A DNA stretch of 53,815 nucleotides from Saprospiraceae bacterium (lineage in GTDB: Bacteria; Bacteroidota; Bacteroidia; Chitinophagales; Saprospiraceae), in the NCBI GenBank assembly GCA_017987975.1, contig JAGNSQ010000005.1, forward strand, positions 1 to 53,815, in the 5' to 3' direction. Each line of letters starts with the position of its first letter. The stretch's first letter is position 1. The notes under the pieces were generated by a model. The model saw only the letters and a list, made by a program, of their open reading frames with translations. It did no database searches and was not told the DNA's origin. The translations under genes and the position numbers were made by a program. Below are positions 1-8,780 of the stretch, in pieces.

Positions 1-182
1 AGGCCATGTATCCGGTTTCAAGTGTCAGTGGCTTTTATTTTGGTCACCCGGAGTCAAAATATTTTGGTTTAGGGGCTATTGGAAAGGATCAGGTAACACA
101 TTTGGCAGCCTCAAAAGGTTGGCCGATCGAGGAAATCGAACGATGGTTGGCACCGAATTTGAATTATAAATCATTTGAATGA
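1..182 (+). CDS. metH: Methionine synthase (cobalamin-dependent), C-terminal end, partial
   Basis: Only the last 59 codons are present, read from base 3 to the TGA at 180-182. The translated end contains the motifs [15 protein letters not shown] and [10 protein letters not shown], which are characteristic of the extreme C-terminus of the SAM-binding reactivation domain of B12-dependent methionine synthase. The enzyme methylates homocysteine using methyltetrahydrofolate; this domain reductively remethylates the oxidised cobalamin. The rest of the gene lies outside the window. The stop overlaps the ATG of the export gene at 179 as ATGA, so the two may be translationally coupled although they are functionally unrelated. 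Confidence 0.93.
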   Translation, partial: AMYPVSSVSGFYFGHPESKYFGLGAIGKDQVTHLAASKGWPIEEIERWLAPNLNYKSFE

Positions 183-2983
183 AACGTCAAGGCTTAAAAA
201 TGAAAATAGTTGCTGCAATATTGCTGATATTCAGCTCATTATATATTAACGCTCAAGTAGTCAGCGAATCGGCAGCCCGGGAGGAGTTGGCCCGAAGGGG
301 CATTCCTGAGGCTCAGTTTAGGGCGGAAATGTTGAGAAGGGGAATAAATCTTGACAATATTGACCCCAATAACACCCAAGAGCTGCTTCGAATTGAAAAA
401 GAGGTGAAAGATGCGCTTGATAAGCTGGAAAAAGAGAATAAAAAAGAAGAAAAGCAGAAGTTGGAAGGTGAAAAACAGAAAACACCCAAAACAATTGAAG
501 ATGAATTAAAGACGGACACGATCAAAGATAAAGCGGCAGAAGATGCCAAGATGTTGAATAAATCAGGCAGTGACATTAAAAAAGCCGTTGAGCGGGGAGC
601 AAGTCTGGAAGAAGCAGTATCAGAAAATTTACAGGAAAAACAGAAGGAAAAACTGCCGGAGGCAAAAACGTATGGGCAGCAATTGTTTCGCGACAACAGT
701 TTAAAACTATATCGAACAGCGGATGAAACCAAGCCTCCCAGATCCTATGTATTAGGGGCGGGAGATGTTTTAGCAATTTCTATATTTGATGTATCTCAGG
801 CCAATATATCGTTGGAAGTATCTAGAGAGGGTTATATCCAACCGGATCGGTTGCCGCGTTACTTCGTAGCTGGCTTGACCATTGATGAGGCAGAAAAAAT
901 GTTGAAGCGCAACTTCCGAAACTACTACTTATTCTCACCTGACAACTTTAAACTGTCGGTAACTACAGCCAGAACCATCAATGTTAATATTTTTGGAGAG
1001 GTATTCAACAATGGAAGTTTTAATGTTTCGGCTGTCAATACTGCTTTTAATGCCCTGGTTGCTGCTGGAGGTCCGGGTGATCTGGGTAGTGTTAGGCAAA
1101 TAAAGTTGTTAAGACCAGGAAAAGCGCCTAAAAACATTGATGTTTATCAGTTTTTAAACAATCCGGTGGTGTCTCAGGAGTTTTATTTACAAGACAATGA
1201 TTACATCCAGGTGCCTGTTGCTCAAAAGTTAATTTCCATTAAAGGAGGCATAAATCGCCCTTTGCAATATGAATTATTGCCGGAAGAAAACCTCAATCAT
1301 TTACTAAAATATGCAGGGGGCATCAAAGCCGGGGCTTTAAAAAGAAATGTACAGGTCAAACGTTATGAAAACGATGCAGAAGTAATACTAAATGTAGATC
1401 TGAGTGAACTTGAATTGCAAAAAAAAGACTTTGTACTTAAGCACGGTGACGAAGTAAGGGTTGGAGAAATAGAGAAGGGCTTTGAAAATAAAGTTTCAGT
1501 TTATGGGGCCGTAAGAGATACCGGTGAATATGCATTTGTACCAGGTATGAAAATCTATGACCTCATTCAACGATCGGTGATCAGAGAGAATGCCATCCAG
1601 GAGACTGCTTACCTTAGAAGATTCAATGAAGACCAGAAAACAGTTCGTTATGAAATTGTGAACCTCAAAGAAGCGATTAACAATCCGGCGAGTCCTGCCA
1701 ACCTGGAGTTGAAAAAAGGAGATGTACTTACGGTAAGGGCGCTGTCGGACTTTGCCGAGAGTTATAAGGTAATAGTTGATGGAGCAGTCAGAAACCCTGT
1801 CAAGTTTGCCCTAGGTGAGAGAGGCAATATGAAAGTAAGCGATGCTTTGTTTTTGGCTGGTGGCATTAGAGAAGATGCTGCAGAGTTTGCCTATTTATTC
1901 CGCAAAAGAGGAGATGAACTGACCCAGGAATATTACTATATTGATCTGAATGGACTGATTACTAAAAGTGATCTCAGCACCGATATTGAGCTGAGTCCCT
2001 ATGATAGTATATTTGTATATAAAACAGCTGAATTTGCTGATAAAGCATTCATAAAAGTGGGAGGAGCGGTTAGAAGGCCAGGTGAATTTGTGTACAACCC
2101 AACCCTGACCCTTAAAGACGCCATTTTGTTGAGTGGAGGCCTTAAACAAGAGGCATCACCCAATAGAATAGATGTATTCAGATTAGATTTTGGCAACGAG
2201 AGAAGAACCACAACCCTTGCCAAAAGAATTGATTTGAAGAATGATCTTTCTCTCAATTCGGTTAAGGATTATATGTTGTTGCCCTTTGATCAGGTGTACA
2301 TCCGATATGCACCAGAATTTGAACCTTTGCGCAATGTGATCATAGAAGGAGAAGTAGTGTATCCTGGTATCTATTCATTGCTAAAAGAAAACATGCGACT
2401 GACCGATCTGATTGAAATGGCGGGAGGACTGACCAATGAGGCCTATATTGAAGGAGCCAGCTTGTTTAGATTAGATGGCAACACCGGCAATGTAGTGGTC
2501 AACCTAAAAATGGCAATGGAAAAGGACAATAGTTCTCAAAACATTATCCTAAGAGCTGACGATGTGATTACCATACCCAAGCAAGACAATATCGTTTCCA
2601 TAGTTGGAGCCACCAACTACGATGAGTTGTATGGCAGTCGACTGTTGGAAAACGGAAAGATCAACATTGCATTTGAAGAGGGCAAAGATGCGTTGTACTA
2701 TATCAACAATTATGCAGGAGGAATTGATGAAAACGGCGATATAAATCGTATTACCGTGGAACACAAAAATGGCAGGGTTGAAAAGGTAAGAAATAGAATT
2801 TTTTACAAAAAGTTCCCTGAGGTCAAAGAAGGATCTACCATCAATGTACCTTATAAAAAGAAAAAAACTGAAGAGGAGAAAAAAGAAGAAAAAGACATCA
2901 ATTGGGGCGATGTGCTGAAAGACAGCATTGCGCAAGCTACGGCGATCCTTTCGCTTATCCTATTGATAAGAAGTGTTGATTAA
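179..2983 (+). CDS. Polysaccharide export outer-membrane protein (OPX/Wza-like) with multiple SLBB repeats
   Basis: 934 residues. A signal peptide ends near residue 25 (hydrophobic core [15 protein letters not shown]). Residues about 30-165 are a highly charged, Lys/Glu-rich, probably coiled-coil segment. The polysaccharide export domain starts at about residue 188 ([14 protein letters not shown]). It is followed by at least six SLBB-like modules, each with the pattern G-x-V-x-x-P/T-G-x-(Y/F) ... AGG-(I/L), from about residue 265 to 800. The C-terminus ([15 protein letters not shown]) is a short hydrophobic helix, as expected for the outer-membrane helical barrel of Wza-type exporters. It probably forms the outer-membrane channel for the polysaccharide made by the downstream genes. 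The first ATG overlaps the metH stop; an in-frame ATG at 200 leaves a more compact signal peptide and is an alternative start. It is much longer than classical Wza (about 380 residues) because of the extra SLBB modules. Confidence 0.9.
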   Translation: MKRQGLKMKIVAAILLIFSSLYINAQVVSESAAREELARRGIPEAQFRAEMLRRGINLDNIDPNNTQELLRIEKEVKDALDKLEKENKKEEKQKLEGEKQKTPKTIEDELKTDTIKDKAAEDAKMLNKSGSDIKKAVERGASLEEAVSENLQEKQKEKLPEAKTYGQQLFRDNSLKLYRTADETKPPRSYVLGAGDVLAISIFDVSQANISLEVSREGYIQPDRLPRYFVAGLTIDEAEKMLKRNFRNYYLFSPDNFKLSVTTARTINVNIFGEVFNNGSFNVSAVNTAFNALVAAGGPGDLGSVRQIKLLRPGKAPKNIDVYQFLNNPVVSQEFYLQDNDYIQVPVAQKLISIKGGINRPLQYELLPEENLNHLLKYAGGIKAGALKRNVQVKRYENDAEVILNVDLSELELQKKDFVLKHGDEVRVGEIEKGFENKVSVYGAVRDTGEYAFVPGMKIYDLIQRSVIRENAIQETAYLRRFNEDQKTVRYEIVNLKEAINNPASPANLELKKGDVLTVRALSDFAESYKVIVDGAVRNPVKFALGERGNMKVSDALFLAGGIREDAAEFAYLFRKRGDELTQEYYYIDLNGLITKSDLSTDIELSPYDSIFVYKTAEFADKAFIKVGGAVRRPGEFVYNPTLTLKDAILLSGGLKQEASPNRIDVFRLDFGNERRTTTLAKRIDLKNDLSLNSVKDYMLLPFDQVYIRYAPEFEPLRNVIIEGEVVYPGIYSLLKENMRLTDLIEMAGGLTNEAYIEGASLFRLDGNTGNVVVNLKMAMEKDNSSQNIILRADDVITIPKQDNIVSIVGATNYDELYGSRLLENGKINIAFEEGKDALYYINNYAGGIDENGDINRITVEHKNGRVEKVRNRIFYKKFPEVKEGSTINVPYKKKKTEEEKKEEKDINWGDVLKDSIAQATAILSLILLIRSVD

Positions 2984-3025
2984 TTAACATGTTTTTTCAG
3001 ATTTTTTAACCACATTCCAATAAAA

Positions 3026-3057
3026 ATTACTTATTTTTGAGTAATTATTTTACTCAA
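3026..3057 (+). promoter_or_regulatory. Palindromic operator candidate upstream of the winged-helix regulator
   Basis: TTGAGTAA at 3037-3044 and TTACTCAA at 3050-3057 form a perfect 8-base inverted repeat with a 5-base spacer. A third related half-site, ATTACT at 3026-3031, is the reverse complement of AGTAAT at 3040-3045. The three half-sites surround and overlap the -7 box and the expected transcription start. Such an arrangement fits a repressor operator, and the most economical candidate ligand is the protein encoded 4 bases downstream (autoregulation). The ligand is inferred; the symmetry is directly visible. Confidence 0.55.
3032..3039 (+). promoter_or_regulatory. Putative promoter -7 box (TAnnTTTG) of the regulator gene
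   Basis: TATTTTTG matches the Bacteroidota sigma-ABfr -7 consensus TAnnTTTG exactly and lies 21 bases before the ATG at 3061. No TTG or TTTG was found at the usual -33 distance, so the upstream half is weak. Transcription would start near 3044-3046, inside the palindrome annotated at 3037-3057. This suggests the start of a separate transcript for the regulator and everything downstream. Confidence 0.5.
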
Positions 3058-3060
3058 ACA

Positions 3061-3597
3061 ATGATAGAGGCACTGATTTCATCCAAAACGAGAATCAAGT
3101 TGTTGCTTAAGTTTTTCCTAAACAGCAATAACAAGTCTTACCTGCGCAGTTTGGAATCAGAATTTGGTGAATCATCCAATGCCATCAGGGTTGAACTCAA
3201 TCGATTTGAAGAAGCTGGCATGCTCAGTTCTTACACTTCGGGAAATCGGAAATATTTTCAGGCCAATACCCAACATCCCCTTTATACTGAGGTGCACAAC
3301 ATTTTGCGGAAGCAGCTGGGTATAGACCAGATTATAGAAAACATCATAGAAAGACTGGGCAATGTGGAGCAGGTTTTTATTACCGGCGCATTGGCAAGAG
3401 GGGTAGATAGTAAAATTATCGACCTGGTTTTTGTTGGTGAGGTAAATATTGAATATCTGATTACCCTTATTGAAAAAGCTGAAAAGTTAATATCCAGAAA
3501 GATCCGATATGTAGTTTATAGTGGTGCCGACCCCGTTTTTGCAGATGAAGTAATAGGAGATCAAAATGCATTGTTAATCTGGGAAAGAGACGCTTGA
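3061..3597 (+). CDS. Winged-helix transcriptional regulator fused to a degenerate nucleotidyltransferase-like domain
   Basis: 178 residues from the ATG at 3061. An upstream in-frame TTG at 3037 would add eight residues but lies inside the operator, so the ATG is preferred. Residues about 5-70 look like an ArsR-type winged helix (TRIKLLLKFFLNSNNKSYLR, then a recognition-helix segment NAIRVELNRFEEAGML and a wing SSYTSGNRKYF). Residues about 103-165 resemble the MNT/KNTase fold with the motif ITGALARG at 107-114, but the acidic DxD is reduced to a single Asp (D121 in IIDLVF), so catalysis is unlikely. The TGA overlaps the ATG of the NusG-like gene by one base, indicating coupling. It probably controls the polysaccharide locus; its effector is unknown. 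Confidence 0.72.
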   Translation: MIEALISSKTRIKLLLKFFLNSNNKSYLRSLESEFGESSNAIRVELNRFEEAGMLSSYTSGNRKYFQANTQHPLYTEVHNILRKQLGIDQIIENIIERLGNVEQVFITGALARGVDSKIIDLVFVGEVNIEYLITLIEKAEKLISRKIRYVVYSGADPVFADEVIGDQNALLIWERDA

Positions 3598-4157
3598 TGA
3601 GAAATACAATGTCCATAATAAGAGATTGTCCGGATAAAGATGCATTCAGCTGGTATGCAGTCTACACCTCCTTCAGAAGTGAAAAGCTGGTAGCGAACCA
3701 ATTGCGCAAAAAAAACATAGAGGTCTACCTGCCTTTGGTGAGTAAGACCAAAAGATACCTCAGAAAATTAAAGACCTACCAGGTTCCTATGATTGGGTGT
3801 TATTTGTTTGTAAAAATTAAGCGCAATCAATGCATTTCTGTATTGGAGACAGAAAGAGTGGTTAAGATTATATCTGAGAGAGGGCAGCCTTCCATCATCA
3901 AAGAAGATGAAATCAATGTTTTAAAAAGAATTGAAGGTCTGGAGGTAGGAATTGAAAATTGCGGTTCAAATCTGATTCCGGGAGATAAGGTCGCTATACG
4001 TAAGGGCAATCTGGCGGGTTTAAAAGGCAGGTTGATCAGACAGAATGGCAAAAAAAGTTTTATCGTTGAGTTAGAAAGTGTAGGCATTACACTTCAACTC
4101 TGTATAGATACCGATATGTTATTAAAAACAAGTTCAGCCAAAGTTTTAACGGCCTGA
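3597..4157 (+). CDS. NusG-like transcription antiterminator (UpxY/RfaH type)
   Basis: 186 residues. The N-terminal NGN domain begins at about residue 18 (WYAVYTSFRSEKLVANQL) and contains the typical YLPLVSKTKRY and PMIGCYLFVKI segments. A KOW motif follows near residues 126-145 (PGDKVAIRKGNLAGLKGRL). Specialised NusG paralogues of this kind bind RNA polymerase at a leader element and prevent premature termination in long polysaccharide operons. UpxY of Bacteroides fragilis is the best-known example. The gene is coupled to the regulator upstream and sits directly before the sugar-nucleotide genes, so it most likely acts on this operon. No UpxZ-like antagonist was recognised. A TTG three bases upstream is an alternative start. 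Confidence 0.88.
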   Translation: MRNTMSIIRDCPDKDAFSWYAVYTSFRSEKLVANQLRKKNIEVYLPLVSKTKRYLRKLKTYQVPMIGCYLFVKIKRNQCISVLETERVVKIISERGQPSIIKEDEINVLKRIEGLEVGIENCGSNLIPGDKVAIRKGNLAGLKGRLIRQNGKKSFIVELESVGITLQLCIDTDMLLKTSSAKVLTA

Positions 4158-4181
4158 ATTGCAATAGATTAGAATTTATTT

Positions 4182-4216
4182 TCCCTCTAGGTAGTGCGAC
4201 TTAGGGACGGCGAAGC
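4182..4216 (+). promoter_or_regulatory. Structured leader before ugd, possible target of the NusG-like protein
   Basis: This 86-base gap is mostly AT-rich but carries a GC-richer island. TCCCT at 4182-4186 can pair with AGGGA at 4203-4207, leaving a 16-base loop that contains GGTAG at 4190-4194. GGTAG is also the centre of the enterobacterial ops element recognised by RfaH. GGC-GAA-GCC at 4209-4217 can form a second tiny hairpin. The position, just after the antiterminator gene and before the operon it should control, is what one would expect of a recruitment site. The match to ops is only five bases, so the assignment is tentative. Confidence 0.3.
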
Positions 4217-4243
4217 CATTTAAAAAATTAAACAAAAAAAGAT

Positions 4244-5545
4244 ATGAATATAGCCGTAGTAGGTACCGGTTATGTGGGTTTGGTAACAGGAACTTGTTTT
4301 GCCGAAACCGGTAATCATGTAGTGTGCATTGACATAGATGCCAACAAAGTAAAAAGGATGCAAAGCGGAGAAGTTCCGATATATGAACCAGGTCTGGAGA
4401 CCTTGTTTGATCGAAACACAAAGGCGGGTAGATTGAGTTTTACAACCAATTTGAAAGAAGGGATAAAGCAGGCCAAAATAATATTTTTAGCCTTGCCAAC
4501 CCCTCCGGGAGAAGATGGTTCGGCTGACCTCAAATATATCTTACAAGTGGCGGCAGACCTAAGTGGTATGATAGAAGACTATAAAGTAATTGTTGATAAA
4601 AGTACAGTTCCGGTTGGCACAGCTGAAAAAGTGCAGGCCATTTTGGCTGAGAAGTTGTCAACTGATTTATTTGATGTAGTATCCAACCCTGAATTTTTGA
4701 GAGAGGGCGTAGCTGTAGATGATTTTTTGAAACCAGACAGAGTGGTGATTGGTGTCAATACTAAGAAGGCAGAAGAAACCATGCTGCGTTTGTATGAACC
4801 CTTTGTGAGACAAGGAAATCCCATAATCGTTATGGACATCAGAAGTGCTGAGTTGACCAAATATGCAGCCAATGCATATCTGGCAACAAGAATATCGTTT
4901 ATGAATGAAATTGCCAATTTGTGTGAACGGTTGGGTGCTGATGTAGACCATGTGAGAAAGGGTATGGGTTCAGATACCAGAATTGGAAAAAGATTTCTAT
5001 TTCCCGGAGTAGGCTATGGTGGAAGTTGTTTTCCCAAAGATGTGCTGGCTTTATCAAAAGCAGCAGGCGATGCGGATTATAAATTTAGGATTCTTGATGC
5101 TGTGATGACCGTCAATGAAAAACAAAAAGAAGTATTGTTTGACAAGATTTATCGTTACTTCAAGGGAGAAGTAAAAGGAAAAACTATTGCTATTTGGGGC
5201 CTTGCGTTTAAACCCGAAACAGATGATATCAGAGAGGCTCCGGCCATTACATTAATTCGACAATTGCAGGAAGAAGGAGCTCAGGTCAAAGCCTATGATC
5301 CCGAAGCAATGGATAATTTTAGGACGCAGGTTAGCACCGAGGTTCAATATTGCGAAGATATGTATGCTGCCCTTGACGGAGCCGACGCTTTGGCGGTAAT
5401 AACAGAGTGGAGTGTATTCAGGATGCCGGATTTTGACCTTATCAAATCTAAATTGAAACACGCTGCAGTGTTTGATGGACGAAATGTGTATTCGGTTCAG
5501 GAAATGGAAAAACTAGGCTTCCATTACGAAAGCATTGGAAGATAA
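4244..5545 (+). CDS. ugd: UDP-glucose 6-dehydrogenase family protein
   Basis: 433 residues, the usual family length. The N-terminal Rossmann fold begins GTGYVGLVTG and the acidic residues of the second strand are in CIDID. The central segment has the family motifs STVPVGT and NPEFLREG, and the catalytic cysteine is C262 in GYGGSCFPKD. The enzyme oxidises UDP-glucose to UDP-glucuronate with two NAD+, in the cytoplasm, for polysaccharide synthesis. Its N-terminal signature (GLVTGTCFAETGNHV) is closer to UDP-glucose than to UDP-HexNAc dehydrogenases, so it is not an obvious WbpA. Substrate choice should be considered probable rather than certain. It is the first enzyme after the antiterminator. 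Confidence 0.92.
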   Translation: MNIAVVGTGYVGLVTGTCFAETGNHVVCIDIDANKVKRMQSGEVPIYEPGLETLFDRNTKAGRLSFTTNLKEGIKQAKIIFLALPTPPGEDGSADLKYILQVAADLSGMIEDYKVIVDKSTVPVGTAEKVQAILAEKLSTDLFDVVSNPEFLREGVAVDDFLKPDRVVIGVNTKKAEETMLRLYEPFVRQGNPIIVMDIRSAELTKYAANAYLATRISFMNEIANLCERLGADVDHVRKGMGSDTRIGKRFLFPGVGYGGSCFPKDVLALSKAAGDADYKFRILDAVMTVNEKQKEVLFDKIYRYFKGEVKGKTIAIWGLAFKPETDDIREAPAITLIRQLQEEGAQVKAYDPEAMDNFRTQVSTEVQYCEDMYAALDGADALAVITEWSVFRMPDFDLIKSKLKHAAVFDGRNVYSVQEMEKLGFHYESIGR

Positions 5546-5617
5546 ACGATCAATCATTTCTAGTGTCTTATTTGATGCTCAACTTTGTTTTTTCAATAAA
5601 TAGCAAAATTTTTAAAA

Positions 5618-6685
5618 ATGTCTGACATGCGAAAAAATATCCTGGTAACAGGTGGAGCCGGTTTTATTGGATCCCACGTAGTTCGAAAATTGGTACTGGA
5701 TTATCCTCAATACAAGATTGTCAATTTTGATGCTTTGACTTACGCAGGCAATCTTGAAAATCTGAATGATATAGAAGGAAAAGAAAACTACCAATTTGTA
5801 AAGGGTGATATAACAGACCTTGAGAAAGTGCTTCAAACACTCAATGAGTATAAAATCAATGGCATCATTCATTTGGCTGCCGAATCACACGTTGATAGAT
5901 CCATTGTAGATCCCTTGATTTTTGTAAAAACCAACTTGTTGGGAACGGCCACCATGCTCCAGGCTGCCAAACAATATTGGGGAAATGATATGAACGATAA
6001 GAGGTTTTATCACGTTTCAACGGACGAAGTTTTTGGTTCCTTACCAATGGGAGAAGGTTTTTTCACCGAAGTAACGGCGTATGACCCCCGTAGTCCCTAT
6101 AGTGCTAGTAAGGCAGGAAGCGACCATCTGGTAAGGGCATTTTACCACACTTATGGCATGCCCTGCGTATTGAGCAACTGCTCCAACAACTACGGGCCCA
6201 ACCATTTTCCTGAAAAACTGATTCCCCTTATCATCAATAATATTTTGCAAGGCAAAGCTTTGCCTATTTATGGAAAGGGTGAAAATGTAAGAGACTGGTT
6301 GCACGTAGAAGATCATGCAAGAGCAATTGACGTGGTTTTTCACAAGGGAATCAATGGAGAAACGTATAATATTGGAGGTCATAATGAAATATCCAATCTG
6401 GCCCTTGTGGAAAAACTATGTGATTTGATGGACAAAAAATTAGGTCGGCCAGAGGGGGAAAACAGAAAGCTAATCAGTTTTGTTAAAGATAGGGCCGGTC
6501 ATGATTTGAGGTATGCCATTGATGCAACCAAAATAAAAAATAATTTGGGCTGGACACCAGCATATACCCTTGATAAGGGTTTGGAAGCAACCATTGATTG
6601 GTACCTCAACAACAAAGAATGGTTGCAGCATGTAACTTCGGGCAGTTATCAGACTTACTACGAAAAACAATACACCGCCCGGTGA
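5618..6685 (+). CDS. rmlB: dTDP-glucose 4,6-dehydratase
   Basis: 355 residues. An extended SDR with the NAD-binding motif [10 protein letters not shown], the dehydratase triad residues T135-D136-E137 in STDEVFGS, and the catalytic Y161-x3-K165 in YSASK. It converts dTDP-glucose to dTDP-4-keto-6-deoxyglucose, the branch point for rhamnose and many deoxy or amino sugars. No rmlA, rmlC or rmlD gene was found in the window, so the product may be used by enzymes encoded elsewhere. A second ATG three codons downstream is possible. Its TGA overlaps the GTG start of the next gene (GTGA). Confidence 0.93.
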   Translation: MSDMRKNILVTGGAGFIGSHVVRKLVLDYPQYKIVNFDALTYAGNLENLNDIEGKENYQFVKGDITDLEKVLQTLNEYKINGIIHLAAESHVDRSIVDPLIFVKTNLLGTATMLQAAKQYWGNDMNDKRFYHVSTDEVFGSLPMGEGFFTEVTAYDPRSPYSASKAGSDHLVRAFYHTYGMPCVLSNCSNNYGPNHFPEKLIPLIINNILQGKALPIYGKGENVRDWLHVEDHARAIDVVFHKGINGETYNIGGHNEISNLALVEKLCDLMDKKLGRPEGENRKLISFVKDRAGHDLRYAIDATKIKNNLGWTPAYTLDKGLEATIDWYLNNKEWLQHVTSGSYQTYYEKQYTAR

Positions 6686-8007
6686 GTCAACCTTATTTGC
6701 ACATTACCATTCCCGGGTATTTTGACAGAGAAGTGGCTTATGTGATGCATGTTTTGTTAAAACAAAATTTAGGCATTAGTAACTATATAATCGAAAGAAA
6801 GCCCGTTACCAATTATATTTTTGCCGGTCCCAATGGGAGCTTAGAGATCAACAATTCATTTTTTACCGGAGAAAAGGCTAATTTATATGTTGCGTCCAAC
6901 CTCCCGCAAAAAAGAGTTGATTTTAGCTGGCCGGGATTGCAAGAAAGATTTACATCCTTATTTGGAAACGATGAAATTAAATTGGAGGGTCACAAATATT
7001 ATTGTGGGCCTGATTTGATTGCCAGCACTTTTTTTCTATTAACCCAATGGGAGAGTCATACAAAAGAGAATGACGCATTGGGAAGATACAGTTATGGTAG
7101 CTCAATTATTCAACGATGGGAGCTGTATCACAGACCCGTAATCAACGAATATGTTTTTTTGCTGGAAAATGTTTTCAGATCAATTGGCATTTCAGCAAAT
7201 AGGGGTCCATATGAAGCTACTTTTAGTTGTGATATTGACTCGGTGCAAAAATTTAAAAGTGTTAGAAACCTGGGAGGTGCCCTTTACCACTCTGGCCTGA
7301 ATTTTTCGAAGTGGAAAAAAGAGATACTTGCTTATAAAAATTCGAAGTCTAATGCTATCCAGGATCCTTATTTTTCATTTGATTACATGCTAGGAGCATT
7401 GCAGCAACATAATCTTCGTTCTGTTTTTTATTTTATGACGGGTAAAACCAACACCAGGTACGACCATGCTGATTATTGGATGGAGGAGCCCGGAATGCAA
7501 ACCTTGGTAAAAGAACTCAAACAACGTACAATAAACATTGGTTTACATCCCAGTTTTGAGACGGCATACACACCAGGAACAATGGCCTCAGAAAAGTCAG
7601 TTTTAGAAAAAGCCATTGGCGAAGAAGTAACCATAGTGAGACAGCATTACCTGAGATACAAGGCAGATGACACCTGGAAAATGTATGATGATCTGGGTTT
7701 TAAAATAGATAGCTCCGTACAATTTACTGAAGGATTGGGTTTTGCGTCGGGGTGCTGCACACCCTATTCTTTGTTTTCAATTTCAGAAAGGAGGATGACA
7801 GAGGTAGTAGAATGGCCACTGATTCTGATGAAAAAAAAGGATTATGTGAAGGACGTTGAAAAGACCTTTTCGGCATATACAGACATCATCGACATTGCGA
7901 AAAAGCACCAGGGGCGGTTTCAAGTTCTATTTCACAATAGTGACGTTGAAACAGAATCAGAGCGTGCGCTTTTTGAAGCCACATTAAACTACTTGACAAA
8001 GCCCTGA
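6682..8007 (+). CDS. Polysaccharide deacetylase-like (NodB-related) protein of a Bacteroidota-specific type
   Basis: 441 residues from a GTG that overlaps the rmlB stop. A longer reading frame reaching back to 6598 would lie inside rmlB and is rejected. The N-terminal 170 residues form a separate domain (HITIPGYFDREVAYVMHVLL) often found before deacetylase domains in this phylum. The C-terminal domain has a NodB-like start with D184 and D186 in CDIDSV, then GLHPSFETAY (H289), a VRQHYLR segment (H322) and a C-terminal VLFHNSD. The classical H-x3-H metal pair is replaced by H-x3-E, so the metal site may differ or activity may be lost. There is no signal peptide. It could deacetylate a polysaccharide precursor; the substrate is unknown. 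Confidence 0.75.
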   Translation: MSQPYLHITIPGYFDREVAYVMHVLLKQNLGISNYIIERKPVTNYIFAGPNGSLEINNSFFTGEKANLYVASNLPQKRVDFSWPGLQERFTSLFGNDEIKLEGHKYYCGPDLIASTFFLLTQWESHTKENDALGRYSYGSSIIQRWELYHRPVINEYVFLLENVFRSIGISANRGPYEATFSCDIDSVQKFKSVRNLGGALYHSGLNFSKWKKEILAYKNSKSNAIQDPYFSFDYMLGALQQHNLRSVFYFMTGKTNTRYDHADYWMEEPGMQTLVKELKQRTINIGLHPSFETAYTPGTMASEKSVLEKAIGEEVTIVRQHYLRYKADDTWKMYDDLGFKIDSSVQFTEGLGFASGCCTPYSLFSISERRMTEVVEWPLILMKKKDYVKDVEKTFSAYTDIIDIAKKHQGRFQVLFHNSDVETESERALFEATLNYLTKP

Positions 8008-8765
8008 TGAAAAAGCAACCAGATACAATCCGTCCCTCTATTTTTGATGGATATAACCAAGTGGTTGCTGGACAAAGTACCAGGATTGGAGGTGTAAGTG
8101 AATCCCCTTTTGATACCCTCAATCTGGGAAGCAGTACAGCAGACGATTTGTTAAAGGTAGCAGAAAATAAGAAATTGTTTTGTGAAAGTCTTGGTTTTAA
8201 AGTAGAACAGGTGGTACGAAGTCACCAGGTTCACGGGGATCACATTCTGATAGCAAGCCAGTCGGGAAATTTTGAAGGTTATGATGCTATGGTAACACAG
8301 GAGCCAAATTTATTATTGGCGGTCAGTACGGCAGACTGTGTTCCTATACTAATATACGATCCTGTCAATGAAGCGTGTGCAGCTATACATGCCGGATGGA
8401 AGGGTACAGTGCTGATGATAGTTTCAAAAACAGTGAAGTTGATGGAACAACATTTTGGCAGTATTTCAGCTAATATGAAGGCCTACATTGGTGCTTGTAT
8501 AGATCAGTGTCACTTTGAGGTTGGCCCCGAGGTACTGGAAAAATTTGAGACAAAATATATTTCCAATAGGGATGCAGTATCAGGAAAAGGGTTTGTGGAT
8601 TTAAAGGCAGCCAACAATGCGCAACTTTTAACTGCGGGACTCAGCAATTCAAACATTGAAACAAGTCCCTATTGCACTTTTGATGATGCCCACAGATTTT
8701 TTTCGCACAGAAGAGATAAGGGTAAGACCGGAAGGATGTGGAGTGTCATTGGTGTAATTAAATAA
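8007..8765 (+). CDS. pgeF: Peptidoglycan editing factor / laccase-domain protein (YfiH family)
   Basis: 252 residues, typical of the family. The zinc-binding residues H76 (SHQVHGDH), C111 (STADCVPIL) and H128 (AIHAGWKGT) are all present, with nearly the same spacing as in E. coli YfiH. Family members hydrolyse mis-incorporated muropeptide precursors or act as purine nucleoside phosphorylases/deaminases; some are reported to have polyphenol oxidase activity. The start ATG overlaps the preceding TGA by one base (TGATG), so it is part of the polysaccharide operon, although its known roles are in the cell wall or in nucleoside metabolism. Confidence 0.9.
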   Translation: MKKQPDTIRPSIFDGYNQVVAGQSTRIGGVSESPFDTLNLGSSTADDLLKVAENKKLFCESLGFKVEQVVRSHQVHGDHILIASQSGNFEGYDAMVTQEPNLLLAVSTADCVPILIYDPVNEACAAIHAGWKGTVLMIVSKTVKLMEQHFGSISANMKAYIGACIDQCHFEVGPEVLEKFETKYISNRDAVSGKGFVDLKAANNAQLLTAGLSNSNIETSPYCTFDDAHRFFSHRRDKGKTGRMWSVIGVIK

Positions 8766-8780
8766 ACATATATATTAAAA

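Noticed and set aside
3037..3060. TTG start for the regulator
   Set aside because: It falls inside the -7 box/operator; the ATG at 3061 is better placed.
5553..5617. Promoter before rmlB (sequence CAACTTTG near a TTG)
   Set aside because: The first base deviates from TAnnTTTG and the gene is more simply read as part of the operon.
6598..6681. Upstream extension of the deacetylase-like gene
   Set aside because: It lies within the rmlB coding sequence; the GTG overlapping the rmlB stop gives the expected N-terminus.
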